From assembly GCF_900167525.1 (NCBI RefSeq), contig NZ_FUZQ01000001.1, forward strand, positions 62,001-126,000: 64,000 nucleotides of DNA, given 5' to 3'. A model generated the notes under the pieces. It was not told the origin of the DNA. It saw nothing but the letters and a program-made list of their open reading frames with translations, and did not search any database. The translations under genes and the position numbers were made by a program. Numbering within the stretch: the stretch's first letter is position 1; every line of letters starts with the position of its first letter. The stretch comes from Krasilnikoviella flava (lineage in GTDB: Bacteria; Actinomycetota; Actinomycetes; Actinomycetales; Cellulomonadaceae). Positions 18,801 through 26,221 of this stretch are shown piece by piece.

Positions 18801-18891
18801 CGAATCCGGTGAGGCCTGCGCCGAACAGCGCGACGACGCCCACGGAGGCGATGGAACGACGGTTCTCCAGGACGCGCGAGACGAAGCTCAT
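12820..18891 (-). CDS. Giant cell-surface protein, Ig/cadherin-like repeats plus fibronectin III domains
   Basis: A 2023-residue protein. One membrane helix near residues 15-33 suits a type II anchor or uncleaved signal. Residues about 40-390 have short repeated beta motifs resembling a propeller. From about 395 to 1450 come ten or so repeats of roughly 95 residues, most marked by an NDxDPDGD calcium-binding-like motif. From about 1455 come five fibronectin III domains, two with RACN...C pairs, then a roughly 105-residue C-terminal domain with four or five Cys. GAGAGG precedes the ATG. A TATGCT hexamer at 19022-19017 could be a -10. Such proteins act in adhesion or wall architecture; the actual ligand is unknown. 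Confidence 0.85.
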   Translation of the reverse strand: MSFVSRVLENRRSIASVGVVALFGAGLTGFALWYDGEATVDVDLNDSGVWVTQTSTGTLGRFNYEARALDGTLLANSVSFDVEQDAQHVLLESSVDSSASPVDPAQLALRSTLKLPAGADVATGGNTAAVLDGETGRVWVVPFDGAMAFDAEETEPELEEVGAGAQVEVSTDGTVIVAAPAEGKLYTVATGARGTAESTDEERLSVAKDAELQVTTVGDAAVVLDRSTGKVVLPGGDAVEIDGGAAAQLQQPSADSDVVVLATARGLVSQPLDGKAAAKRTANGTPSRPVQLGECVYGAWSVSGQVVRDCPGTDADEDTVLEGIGTDTNLVYRVNRDVIVLNDVVNGTLWMAADEFQKVDDWDLTIPEDAEGEKTESEETTPEQVDQFVADRDKKNRPPQAEDDTFGVRAGGTTVLNVLGNDIDPDGDVMTASVDGDVDGDIDVDRVLDGAALQADVPADATGSATFTYQVDDGRDGTDTAKVTVEVVPESENDPPTQSGKPVLRVGQDGTGSVKVLPYFKDPDGDDLFLSHASTADPKDEVRSRPDGTVEFRDGGSATGRKIVDITVSDSRGEPVEGTLIVQVVATNEPPVAVQDHVTVLAGQPVTVRPLENDTDPNGDELRLVHVAEKKGLKVTNNLSAGVFSVLGQEPGSFDITYQVSDGPNVALGLVRVDVVAPPEDDAPPVVVSDQVLLPSDGSALLDVLANDSDPAGGVLVVQSVTVPDDSPVDVTVLNHEILKVTEKRRLTEPVTFDYTVANGTGSATGQVRVVPIPAPDRLRPPEAGADKALVHAGDVVTIPVLKNDSHPDGLEIVLNDELQEEPEAELGEAFVSEDTVRFRAGAEAGTAHLVYEVRDSNGQKDSAQVTITIKDDEENAAPQVPDTESRVLSGKTVRIPLELDGTDPDGDQVTLSSISEAPSQGTAEIVDGFVDYTAAEGAAGFDSFAYEVTDTRGAVGRGVVRVGIAVPPETNQPPQVVDDESTVRPGRTVAVRALENDNDPDGDEIGLVKDGFSGMREGVEPEAVEDEVVLTAPGKDGAYSFYYTVQDAFKARSTGSITVTVDAEAPLLKPIAHDDVVTAGQIRDASTVTVDVLANDVDPDGVGADLEVSVDRASEGVTVGDDGTIQVAVRATAQVVTYTVTDVDGLQAKAFVRVPGDQSRPYLKPGSTPLQAVSGEPLTVELGDLVVVRENHVPRVTEEKTVKATGGSTEVKDRDTIEFTSAEDFAGGASVSFEVTDGEGPDDKEGLTAVLTVPIDVVPSKNQPPQVVGTPTLQVAAGEENVVDLSRYVKDPDKDALTFDVEGAKGISTAVSGGTVTAQVEPSVSKGTRQDVAFSVSDGKNPPVSGNLELTVVGSTRPLVQTTPDKVPDAHQGQPVTIPVLENDTNPFPGEDLTVVGAVGEAGSGDVSFDGSNVTVTPDADFHGVLTARYTVEDATQDPDRQVDGTVTVTVLGRPEPPRAPAVEEVRSGTVVLSWEQPNDNGAPITGYTLHASDGKTKDCTTTTCTFDGLTNNVEYTFTVTATNDVGESDPSAASEMARPDEKPDPPAAPTLTFGDQKLTVDWTNKTYSDRSPIECVNLEISPAPTSGAIQQQCVTGGTFVWDGLTNGTAYTVRLQAVNAAPDPSEWGDPSAPETPAGPPAAPAAPSASRVDTAVGGQTTVSWQQPDTNGAPIDMYFLDVYEDGTKTRTIEAGTALSQTVEGLKTTSTYTFTVRARNKADTSEASAASNAVVPYGVPGVPGNVRAELGSNTSGQANVSWSATDDYRGSGGYYQVRANGSGGTNVGNATSYTYPGLSNGTEYTFDVRACNAYTCSGWSARSGAVTPYTTPGTPGISPSKVSATQGRFTISAPGNNGGRPVQRIEWQRSWGTGSGSSATFPFSMDTGSAYSTTYSVQARACNLAGCGAWASASHTTDAPPNPRAVVSRGSSVNNGDCGDPTCAKLVVTTHDFQDTGSQSVACWTDFDGSAHQFYGSSTYRRDIPANGSLELLCFIGSASPQYRGHNVWVVINGKAYEKTWWSTN

Positions 18892-19090
18892 GCCATTCCT
18901 CTCGATCCCCTGTACGGGTGCGACAGCCCACGCGCCACCGTGGCGGCGCGGGCGGAGGCCCGGCGTGACCCATCCGGGGAGGGCGATGGGGAACAGCGCG
19001 ATGCATTCCTCGCCGGAGCATACCGAAACTGCCCGGCACGGGGGCGTTCGTCCGATGGGGAGGTCTACCCATGCCGCCGCGGCGGCGGCG

Positions 19091-20101
19091 TCACGCGTCC
19101 CGGTGCGCGCGGATGGCGGCGGCAGCCTGCGGCAGCACGTCCGTGAGGTCGCCGACGACGGCGAAGTCGCAGATCTCGAAGATCGGCGCCTCGGGGTCGG
19201 CGTTCACGGCCACGATCACCTGCGACGCCTGCATGCCGCCGCGGTGGTGGGGGGCGCCGGAGATGCCCGCGCCCACGTAGAGGCGCGGCGCGATGGTGAC
19301 GCCGGTCTGGCCGATGTAGCGGTCGAACCAGCCCTCGAAGACGGCGTCGCGGGAGGCGCCGACCGCGGCGCCGACGGCGTCGGCGAACTTCTCGACCGGG
19401 CCGAAGTCCCCACCGGTGCCGCGCCCGCCGGCGACGACGACGGCCGCCTCCTCGAGCGTGGGGCGGCTCGGGGCGCGCTCCTTCACCTCGCGCGACGTGA
19501 CGACGACGCCGGCCGTCCCGGGCAGAGCCACGGGCAGCGGGTCGACCTCGGTCGCGACCGGGGCCGCGGCAGGTTCGGGCACGACGGCGTTGGCACGCAC
19601 GGTCAGCACCGCGACGTCCGCGGTGACGACGCACCGGGTGTCCCAGGCGCCGGCGAAGACGCGCTTGCCGGCCACGACGCGGCCCGCCTCGTCCTCACCC
19701 ACGGCGGCGGCGTCGATGACCAGCCCCGCGCCGAGCACGTGCGCCGCCAGAGCGGCGGCCTCCTTCGCGCCGAACGTGGCGGGGGCCAGGACGACGTCGG
19801 CGTCGGTGCGGCGCACCGCGGCGGCGAGCGTCGCGCCCACGACGGACGGCAGGTGCCGGGCGCCGTCGCCCCCGGCGGCGGCGAGCGCGTCGGTCGGCAC
19901 CTCGGCCTGGTGCACGGTCTCCACGCCGTAGGCGCCGAGCTGGGCGAGCACCTCGACCGTGGGCGCCTCCAGGGTCACGGCCTCGACGCGGCCGAGGCCG
20001 CGCGCGATCGTGAGCAGCTCCAGCACGCTGGAGCGCACCTCGGTGGCGGGGTCCACCAGGACGAGGGCGGTGCGGTTGCGGGTGGGGTCGTTCGTCGACA
20101 C
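19091..20101 (-). CDS. etfA: Electron transfer flavoprotein, alpha subunit
   Basis: With EtfB it forms the FAD-containing heterodimer that passes electrons from acyl-CoA and related dehydrogenases to ETF-quinone oxidoreductase. The C-terminal FAD-binding domain is clear: VVAGGRGTGG, IGQTGVTIAPRLYVGAGISG, then PIFEICDFAVVGD. It has 336 residues. The GTG start has GAGAGGA upstream and lies 12 bases after the etfB stop. No dehydrogenase partner is encoded in the window. Confidence 0.94.
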   Translation of the reverse strand: MSTNDPTRNRTALVLVDPATEVRSSVLELLTIARGLGRVEAVTLEAPTVEVLAQLGAYGVETVHQAEVPTDALAAAGGDGARHLPSVVGATLAAAVRRTDADVVLAPATFGAKEAAALAAHVLGAGLVIDAAAVGEDEAGRVVAGKRVFAGAWDTRCVVTADVAVLTVRANAVVPEPAAAPVATEVDPLPVALPGTAGVVVTSREVKERAPSRPTLEEAAVVVAGGRGTGGDFGPVEKFADAVGAAVGASRDAVFEGWFDRYIGQTGVTIAPRLYVGAGISGAPHHRGGMQASQVIVAVNADPEAPIFEICDFAVVGDLTDVLPQAAAAIRAHRDA

Positions 20102-20113
20102 GGTCGCGTCCTC

Positions 20114-20920
20114 TCAGACCAGCTCGTTGCGGATGAGGTACTCGGCCAGGGCGGTGCCGCCCTCGCCCTTGTCGACCACCAGCTCGACCTCGGGGCGGGC
20201 GGGGCGCGGCGTCGCGGACACCGCCTCGGTGCGGGCGCCCGCGGCGCCGACGGCGGCGGGGTCGAGGCCGAGGTCGGCCGCCGACCACTCCTCGATCTGC
20301 TTGGTGCGGGCCGCCATGATCAGCTTGAAGTTCGGCATGCGGGGCGTGTTCGCCGTGTCCGCGACGGACAGGACGGCGGGCAGCGGGGCGGTCAGCGTCT
20401 CCGAAGCCTCGTCGGTCTCCCGGCCCACGGTGAGGGTGCCGTCCGCGACGTCGACCTTCTTCGCCAGGGTGATCGCCGGTCGGCCGAGCTCGGCCGCGAC
20501 CAGCGCCGGGACCACGGAGCCGAGGCCGTCGAGGGCCGCCATGCCGGTGATCACGAGGTCGACCGGTGCGCCGTCCGCCTCGAGCCGACGGACGCCGGCG
20601 GCGAGCGCCGCGGCGGTGCCGAAGTAGTCCGAGCCGGCCAGCGCGTCGTCGGTGACCCGGACCGCGCGGTCCACCCCCATCTGGAACGACTTGCGCAGCG
20701 CCACGTCGCCGTCCGCCGGGGCCACGGTGAGCGCGACCACCTCGCTGGCCGCGCGCTCGTCCTCGGGCAGCGCGTCGAGGATCCGCAGGGCCGCCTCGAG
20801 GGCGTTCTCGTCCAGCTCGTTGAGGGTGCCGACGCCCGGGTCGCGGTCGACGCGACAGTCCACGAAACGCCGATCCGCGTTGATGTCCGGCACGTACTTC
20901 ACGGCGACGACGATGCGCAC
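20114..20920 (-). CDS. etfB: Electron transfer flavoprotein, beta subunit
   Basis: Partner of EtfA; binds AMP structurally. It begins MRIVVAVKYVPD, has LNELDENALEAALR (about residue 36) and the MAALDGLGSVVP nucleotide-binding segment, and ends in a Leu-Ala-Glu-Tyr-Leu helix. It has 268 residues. The GTG start at 20920 is supported by GGAGG ten bases upstream. It is first of the two-gene etfBA operon. The roughly 65 bases between it and the upstream MFS gene show no strong hairpin. Confidence 0.94.
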   Translation of the reverse strand: MRIVVAVKYVPDINADRRFVDCRVDRDPGVGTLNELDENALEAALRILDALPEDERAASEVVALTVAPADGDVALRKSFQMGVDRAVRVTDDALAGSDYFGTAAALAAGVRRLEADGAPVDLVITGMAALDGLGSVVPALVAAELGRPAITLAKKVDVADGTLTVGRETDEASETLTAPLPAVLSVADTANTPRMPNFKLIMAARTKQIEEWSAADLGLDPAAVGAAGARTEAVSATPRPARPEVELVVDKGEGGTALAEYLIRNELV

Positions 20921-20985
20921 GGGCGCGACCTCCAGCTCACGGTGGTGACGACCGGCCGCAGTCGCTGCGGCCGACGGTGTCGAGC

Positions 20986-22311
20986 CTACCCGCGGCCTCC
21001 ACGCTGTCGGCGCGGAGTCCGTGCGTCGCCGTCGGCACCGCGTCCACGCATCGCCGTCACGGCGGCGGGGAGGAGGACGGCCGCAGCGCCGGCAGACGCC
21101 ATGGCACCCGCGAAGAAGGGCGCCGCCTGGCCGGCCGCGAGCGAGAGGGCCCCTGCACCGAGGCCCGCGGCGAACAGGCCGAGGTCCCAGCATGACGTCG
21201 TGACGCCGATCGCGACGCCGGGCGGACGGGCGGACGGCGTTCCGAGGGTGAGCGCCACGGCGCACGGGTAGGCGAGAGCCACCCCCGCCCCGACCGCGGC
21301 ACACACGACCAGTGCCCCTGGCACGCCGGTGACCGTCGGGAGCACGGCCAGCGCCACCCCCTGCACGACGGCGAGGACTGCCGCGGGGCGCGCGGGGCCC
21401 CAGCGGTCGACCGCGGGGCTGCCCGCCGCCCGGACCACGAGGAACGCGGCGGCGAGCACGGTGAGGCCTGCGGTGTCCGGCAGGCCGCGGGACCTCAGGT
21501 ACAGCGCGAGCATGCTGATCACGACCCCGTACCCGCACGCGACGAGACCGAGGTAGATGCCGGGGAGCCGCTCGGCGGAGGACCGTCGCCCCCACCGCCG
21601 TCGTCGCCGGCCGGTCGGCGGGTCGGAGGGCGCGGGCGAGGCGTCCCTCGACCGGACCTCCGCCTGTCGCCCGGCGGAGGCGACGAGCCCCAGCGCCGTC
21701 AGCGGAGCCGCGACGGCCAGCACCCACGCAAGGGTCGTTCCGGCGGCGCCCAGGCCGGCGGTCAGCACGGCGGCCGCCGGCCCGACCGTCAGCCCGGTCC
21801 ACATCGACAGGCCGAACCAGCCGGCGACCCGGCCGCGGCGCGCGGCGGGCGCCGCGGCGAGCACCCACGGGAGCGCCCCGGAGAAGAGCAGCCCCTCGCC
21901 GAGCCCCACCAGCAATCGCGCGATGGCCACCGATCCCGGGTTGACCGTCGCAGCCTGCCCCGCAGCACCGACCGCCACCGCGACGGCGCCGGCCGCGACG
22001 GCACCGCGCGCGAGACCGCGGTCCGCCAGCCGGCCCGCGCGGGGCCGCACCCACGCGCTCGCGAGGAACGGCAGGCCCACGAGCACGGGAACCAGCGGCT
22101 CGGGCGTGCCGCCCCGCTGGGCGAGGTCGTGCGGCAGCAGCTGGAGCCCCACCCCGAGGGAGAGATAGCCGAGCGCCACGGCCGCCCACAGCCGGCGCAC
22201 CGGTGCCCGCGAAGGGCGGAGCGGGATCCCGGGAACACCGGGGTGGTCAGGTCCGCCGGGCACGACGTACCCGTCAGGTCCCGGAGGGTCCGGGGGTCTC
22301 GACGGGTCCAT
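20986..22311 (-). CDS. MFS transporter, drug/metabolite efflux type
   Basis: A 441-residue protein with about 12 hydrophobic helices, a Pro-rich cytoplasmic N-terminus of about 35 residues, the MFS motif-A region around RPRAGRLADRG between helices 2 and 3, and a basic central loop (RRRRRWGRRSS). The substrate cannot be read from sequence. The gene starts three bases after the stop of the alpha/beta hydrolase gene and so belongs to the same transcript, which is divergent from the TetR gene with operator sites between. A TetR-controlled detoxification or efflux unit is the likeliest reading. Confidence 0.8.
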   Translation of the reverse strand: MDPSRPPDPPGPDGYVVPGGPDHPGVPGIPLRPSRAPVRRLWAAVALGYLSLGVGLQLLPHDLAQRGGTPEPLVPVLVGLPFLASAWVRPRAGRLADRGLARGAVAAGAVAVAVGAAGQAATVNPGSVAIARLLVGLGEGLLFSGALPWVLAAAPAARRGRVAGWFGLSMWTGLTVGPAAAVLTAGLGAAGTTLAWVLAVAAPLTALGLVASAGRQAEVRSRDASPAPSDPPTGRRRRRWGRRSSAERLPGIYLGLVACGYGVVISMLALYLRSRGLPDTAGLTVLAAAFLVVRAAGSPAVDRWGPARPAAVLAVVQGVALAVLPTVTGVPGALVVCAAVGAGVALAYPCAVALTLGTPSARPPGVAIGVTTSCWDLGLFAAGLGAGALSLAAGQAAPFFAGAMASAGAAAVLLPAAVTAMRGRGADGDARTPRRQRGGRG

Positions 22312-22314
22312 CGG

Positions 22315-23160
22315 TCACGAACGCCGTGCGGGGCCGAGGAACTGCAGGACCTCGCGCGCGGCCCGGACACGGGAGTCGGCGAGTGCGTGGTCGGTGTCGA
22401 GCACCGTCGCGGACAGCGCTACGCCGTGCCGGCGGAACGCCTCGGCGACGGGTGCGTGGTGGTGCGCGGCGGGGGTCACCTGGTCGCGACCGGTCCCGAC
22501 GAGCAGGACCCGGCGGCCGGTGAGGTGGGGCGCCAGGGCGGGGAGCGACCACCGCTCCCCCTGGGACATCATCTCGTCCACGAGCGCGCGGGCGGTGGTC
22601 CCCCGCAGCGGCGCGAGGAGGCCGCCCCAGGCCTGCTCGTAGCGCGCCCGGCCGCCGGGCTCGCCCACCTCTCGTCGGGCACGGCCGAAGTCGAAGCCGG
22701 CGATCGACACCGCGGCGTCGAGCGTCGGGTCGGCTGCCAGGGTCTGCAGGGCCACGAACCCTCCGAAGCTGTGGCCGACCAGGCTGATGCGGCCGCCGTC
22801 GAACCGGGCGTCGTCGCGCAGGGCGGTCACGACGGCGCGCGCGTCGTCCAGCGCGGCCGCCCAGGACCAGGAACCGGGGCTGCCCCACGAGCCACGGTAG
22901 TGGGGGGTCACGGCGGCGTACCCGGCCCGCCGCAGCACCTGGGCCAGGTCCTGCCAGGTGTCGTGACCGGGGAAGCCGTGCAGGAGGAGGACGACGGGAT
23001 GGGGTCCGGTGCCGGCGGGGAGCAGCGCGCTGTTGAGCAGCCGGTGCCCACCGGACACGAGGGGCAGCTCGACCGAGGTAGGCGGCCACGGGTGGGCCGG
23101 TGGGTCGCTCACGAACGGGTCGTCGCCGCCCGGGCCCTCGATGGTACTGATCGGTTCCAT
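22315..23160 (-). CDS. Alpha/beta hydrolase (S9/dienelactone-hydrolase-like)
   Basis: A 281-residue cytoplasmic serine hydrolase. The oxyanion region is LLLHGFPGHDTW, the nucleophile Ser is in GHSFGG (about residue 144), the likely acid is Asp in GTGRDQVTP, and the likely His is in TDHAL. This order fits peptidase S9-like or acyl esterases; the substrate is unknown. TAGGGT at 23172-23167 (minus strand) stands six bases before the ATG, so the mRNA is probably leaderless. Operator-like repeats overlap both the first codons and the promoter. Confidence 0.8.
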   Translation of the reverse strand: MEPISTIEGPGGDDPFVSDPPAHPWPPTSVELPLVSGGHRLLNSALLPAGTGPHPVVLLLHGFPGHDTWQDLAQVLRRAGYAAVTPHYRGSWGSPGSWSWAAALDDARAVVTALRDDARFDGGRISLVGHSFGGFVALQTLAADPTLDAAVSIAGFDFGRARREVGEPGGRARYEQAWGGLLAPLRGTTARALVDEMMSQGERWSLPALAPHLTGRRVLLVGTGRDQVTPAAHHHAPVAEAFRRHGVALSATVLDTDHALADSRVRAAREVLQFLGPARRS

Positions 23161-23209
23161 CTGCGCACCCTAGCGCGCCCGGAACCGGATCGGTACCGAG
23201 CGGTACCAT
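23143..23209. promoter_or_regulatory. TetR operator cluster and divergent leaderless promoters
   Basis: Three copies of one palindromic design lie here. A perfect site GGTACCG-AG-CGGTACC is at 23192-23207. A degenerate 7-2-7 copy is at 23143-23158, inside the first codons of the hydrolase gene. A 7-3-7 copy at 23181-23197 overlaps the first. The minus-strand -10 (23172-23167) and the plus-strand TACCAT (23204-23209, six bases before the TetR GTG) sit among them, so binding would block both promoters. Confidence 0.7.
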
Positions 23210-23215
23210 CAACGC

Positions 23216-23803
23216 GTGCCCGTACCCCAGGGATCCACCCTCGACCCGGACCGCACCCGCTCCGCCTGCCTCGACGTGGCCACCGAGCTCTTCTACGCGC
23301 GCGGCGTCGACGCCGTGGGCGTGGCCGAGGTGTGCAGCACGGCGGGCATCTCCAAGCAGACGCTCTACCGCCACTTCGGGTCCAAGGACGGCCTGGTGGA
23401 GGCGATGGTCGAACGGCGCAGCGAGCGGGTATGGCGATGGCTCGAGGATGCCGCGACCGCCGCTGGGCCGGCGCCGCAGGCACGTCTGACGGCCGTGTTC
23501 GACGCTCTGGGAGGCTGGTTCTCCGAAGCGGAGTTCCGCGGGTGCGGCGTCATGAACGCCGTCACGCAGCACCGCTCGGCCGGCCTGCTGCGGCTCGCTG
23601 CCCGCCACCTCGACCGATACCGCGGGCTCCTCGCCGCGATCGCCGTCGACGCCGGGGCCGCGGACGCCGCCGGGACCGCGGAACAGCTCCTGCAGGTCCT
23701 CGAGGGCGCCACCCTCCTCGCCTCCACGTCGCCGCACCCGGCAGACGCCGCCCGCACCGGCCGGGACGCGGCCCTGGCCCTGCTGGCCGCCTCCCGGACC
23801 TGA
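23216..23803 (+). CDS. TetR-family transcriptional regulator
   Basis: A 195-residue repressor. The N-terminal helix-turn-helix runs over residues about 15-60 with the family pattern LFYARGVDAVGVAEV...ISKQTLYRHFGSKDGLVEAMV. The C-terminal ligand domain contains a Cys (FRGCGVMNAV) as in many AcrR/YxaF-type proteins. The GTG start has no ribosome binding site but a TACCAT hexamer six bases upstream. It is divergent from the hydrolase-MFS pair and overlaps their shared operator, so it probably represses both directions and responds to the transporter's substrate. Confidence 0.88.
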   Translation: MPVPQGSTLDPDRTRSACLDVATELFYARGVDAVGVAEVCSTAGISKQTLYRHFGSKDGLVEAMVERRSERVWRWLEDAATAAGPAPQARLTAVFDALGGWFSEAEFRGCGVMNAVTQHRSAGLLRLAARHLDRYRGLLAAIAVDAGAADAAGTAEQLLQVLEGATLLASTSPHPADAARTGRDAALALLAASRT

Positions 23804-23844
23804 CGGCGCGCGCCTCTACGGCTCATCCCGGGCAGCATGTCCTC

Positions 23845-26133
23845 ATGGAATCGCGACCCAAGGTCACGCCGCTGACACGACCGAGCGCCAGGCGCAGTCA
23901 TGTGCCGCCCCTGGGCGTGCACCCGACGCCGGACGGCGGGATCGACGTGGCGGTGGCGGCGTCGCACGCCGCCGGCGTCGAGCTGTGCCTCGTGGACGTC
24001 GTCGAGCCGCACCGCGACGCCCACGACCCGGCCCGCTACGCCGAGCGGAGGTTCCCGCTCGACGGCCCGGTGTACGGCGTCTGGCACGGGCACGTGCCGC
24101 ACGTGAAGCCCGGGCAGCGGTACGGGTTCCGGGTGCACGGGGCGTGGGACCCGCGGGCGGGCCAGCGGCACAACCCGGCCAAGCTGCTCGTCGACCCTTA
24201 CGCGCGGGGGCTGGCCGGGGACCTGACGTACGGGCCGGAGACGCTCGGCGCGGTGAGCGCGCCCCGACGCCCGGACGAGCCGGACTCCCCCGACGGCCGC
24301 TGGTGGGTGGCCGAGCGGTACGGAGCCGCCGACGACCGCGACTCCCTCGCCTTCGTGCCGCACTCCGTCGTCGTGGCGTCGCACCCGGGGCCGCCGCCGC
24401 TGAGCCGGCCGCGCGTGCCGTGGGCGGACACCGTGGTCTACGAGGCGCACGTCCGCGGGCTGACGGCGCAGCACCCCGACGTGCCGCCGGAGCTGCGCGG
24501 CACGTACGCGGGTGTCGCGCACCCGGCGATGATCGCCCACCTCACGAGCCTCGGCGTCACGACGCTCGAGCTGCTGCCGATCCACACGTTCGCCGACGAG
24601 CCGCACCTCGCGGCGCAGGGGCTCACCAACTACTGGGGCTACCAGACCCTCGGCTTCTTCGCCCCGCACGCCGGGTACGCGACGCGGGCGGCGCGCGAGG
24701 CGGGACCGGCCGCCGTCCTCGACGAGGTGCGCGGCATGGTGCACCTGCTGCACTCCGCGGGCATCGAGGTGCTGCTCGACGTCGTGTACAACCACACCTG
24801 CGAGGGCGGCGACGACGCCCTGCACGTGAGCTGGCGCGGCCTCGACAACGTCGGCTACTACCTGCACGACGGCGCCTCGCCGGCGGCGCTGGCCGACGTC
24901 ACCGGCACCGGGAACTCGCTCGACTTCCGCCGCCCGCGGGTGGTGCAGCTCGCGCTGGACTCCCTGCGCTACTGGGCCGAGGTGGTCGGCGTGGACGGGT
25001 TCCGCTTCGACCTCGCGGTCACGCTCGGCCGCACGCACCACGGCTTCTCCCCCGACCACCCGTTCCTCGTGGCGCTGCAGGCCGACCCGGTGCTGAACAA
25101 CCTCAAGCTCGTGGCCGAGCCGTGGGACGTCGGCCCCGGCGGCTGGCAGACCGGGAACTTCCCGCCGCCCATGGCCGAGTGGAACGACCGCTTCCGCGAC
25201 GCCGTGCGCGGGTTCTGGCTCGACGCGCCCCGGGAGGGTTCGCACGGCCGCCCCATGCACGGGCTGCGGGAGCTCACCACCCGGCTGGCCGGGTCGGCCG
25301 ACCTGTTCGGGCACTCGGACCCGCCCCTGGCACGAGGGCCGGTCGCGTCGGTCAACTACGTCACCGCGCACGACGGGTTCACGCTCGCCGACCTCGTGGC
25401 GTACGACCACAAGCACAACGAGGCCAACGGCGAGGACAACCGCGACGGGTCGGACCACAACCTGTCCTGGAACCACGGCGTCGAGGGGCACGCCCCGGGG
25501 GCCGACGACGGGGAGGGCGGCGGCGACACCGCCACCGAGCCGTGGTCCGCCGTCGTGCCGCTGCGCCGCCGCTCCCAGCGCAACCTGCTGGCCATGCTGC
25601 TGCTTTCGGCGGGCACCCCGATGCTCACGGCCGGCGACGAGCTGGGCCGCACCCAGCGCGGCAACAACAACGCGTACGCGCAGGACAACCCGATCTCGTG
25701 GGTGTCGTGGGACCTCGAGGACGCCGCCCGCGACCTGCTTGACACCACGCGCGCGCTGCTGGCCCTGCGCGCCGAGCACCCGGCGCTGCGGGCCGACTCG
25801 TTCTTCCTCGGCAGCCCCCGCCCCGGCGAGGACGAGCCCGACCTGCTGTGGTTCGGCTCCGACGGCGCGCCCATGGACCGGGACGCGTGGGCCGTCGCCG
25901 GGCGGCGGGTGGTGCAGATGCTGCGCCCCGGGCCCGACGACGGCGACGCGCACGTGCTGCTGGTCCTCAACGGCGGGCTGGACGACGTCGGCGTCACCCT
26001 GCCCCCTGCCCCCGGCGGCGGCGCGTGGGAGCGGGCGTGGAGCTCGTCGTGGGACCGGCCGGAGGCACCCGACGACGAGGCCGAGGACGTCGTGCTCGAG
26101 TCGCTGAGCGTGGAGGTCTTCCTGGGCCGGTGA
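23845..26133 (+). CDS. glgX: Glycogen debranching enzyme GlgX (GH13)
   Basis: Hydrolyses alpha-1,6 branch points of phosphorylase-trimmed glycogen. A CBM48-type N-terminal domain (about 20-160) precedes a GH13_11 catalytic barrel. The nucleophile Asp is in GFRFDLAV, the acid/base Glu in KLVAEPWD and the third acid in TAHDG. GDELGRTQRGNNNAYAQDN is the family-specific C-terminal segment. It has 762 residues. ATG 23845 is used; another ATG at 23836 is out of frame. No strong ribosome binding site is seen. Three 12-base direct repeats start inside its last codons. Confidence 0.93.
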   Translation: MESRPKVTPLTRPSARRSHVPPLGVHPTPDGGIDVAVAASHAAGVELCLVDVVEPHRDAHDPARYAERRFPLDGPVYGVWHGHVPHVKPGQRYGFRVHGAWDPRAGQRHNPAKLLVDPYARGLAGDLTYGPETLGAVSAPRRPDEPDSPDGRWWVAERYGAADDRDSLAFVPHSVVVASHPGPPPLSRPRVPWADTVVYEAHVRGLTAQHPDVPPELRGTYAGVAHPAMIAHLTSLGVTTLELLPIHTFADEPHLAAQGLTNYWGYQTLGFFAPHAGYATRAAREAGPAAVLDEVRGMVHLLHSAGIEVLLDVVYNHTCEGGDDALHVSWRGLDNVGYYLHDGASPAALADVTGTGNSLDFRRPRVVQLALDSLRYWAEVVGVDGFRFDLAVTLGRTHHGFSPDHPFLVALQADPVLNNLKLVAEPWDVGPGGWQTGNFPPPMAEWNDRFRDAVRGFWLDAPREGSHGRPMHGLRELTTRLAGSADLFGHSDPPLARGPVASVNYVTAHDGFTLADLVAYDHKHNEANGEDNRDGSDHNLSWNHGVEGHAPGADDGEGGGDTATEPWSAVVPLRRRSQRNLLAMLLLSAGTPMLTAGDELGRTQRGNNNAYAQDNPISWVSWDLEDAARDLLDTTRALLALRAEHPALRADSFFLGSPRPGEDEPDLLWFGSDGAPMDRDAWAVAGRRVVQMLRPGPDDGDAHVLLVLNGGLDDVGVTLPPAPGGGAWERAWSSSWDRPEAPDDEAEDVVLESLSVEVFLGR

Positions 26134-26164
26134 CGTGGCCGGTGACGTGGCCGGTGACGTCACC
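26125..26164 (+). repeat. Three tandem 12-bp repeats ending in a perfect palindrome
   Basis: GGCCGGTGACGT occurs three times without change (26125-26136, 26137-26148, 26149-26160). The last copy runs into CACC, giving the palindrome GGTGACGTCACC at 26153-26164. The array begins in the last codons of glgX and lies 57 bases before the next start codon. It could be slippage-derived or a regulator-binding array for the dehydrogenase gene. Confidence 0.75.
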
Positions 26165-26221
26165 CGTGAGGCCGGCGCGCGAACCGTGGGCACGGCGCCG
26201 CTCCTCTGCCAGACTGCGCGC

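Noticed and set aside
19074-19088. CCGCCGCGGCGG palindrome near the end of etfA as a terminator
   Set aside because: It has no loop and consists of simple GC triplets; it is likely chance in this composition.
12802-19146. A 2114-codon open frame on the plus strand opposite the giant surface gene
   Set aside because: It mirrors the codon phase of the real gene, has an Arg/Gly/Val/His-rich composition without any domain, and no ribosome binding site. High GC removes stop codons from antisense frames.
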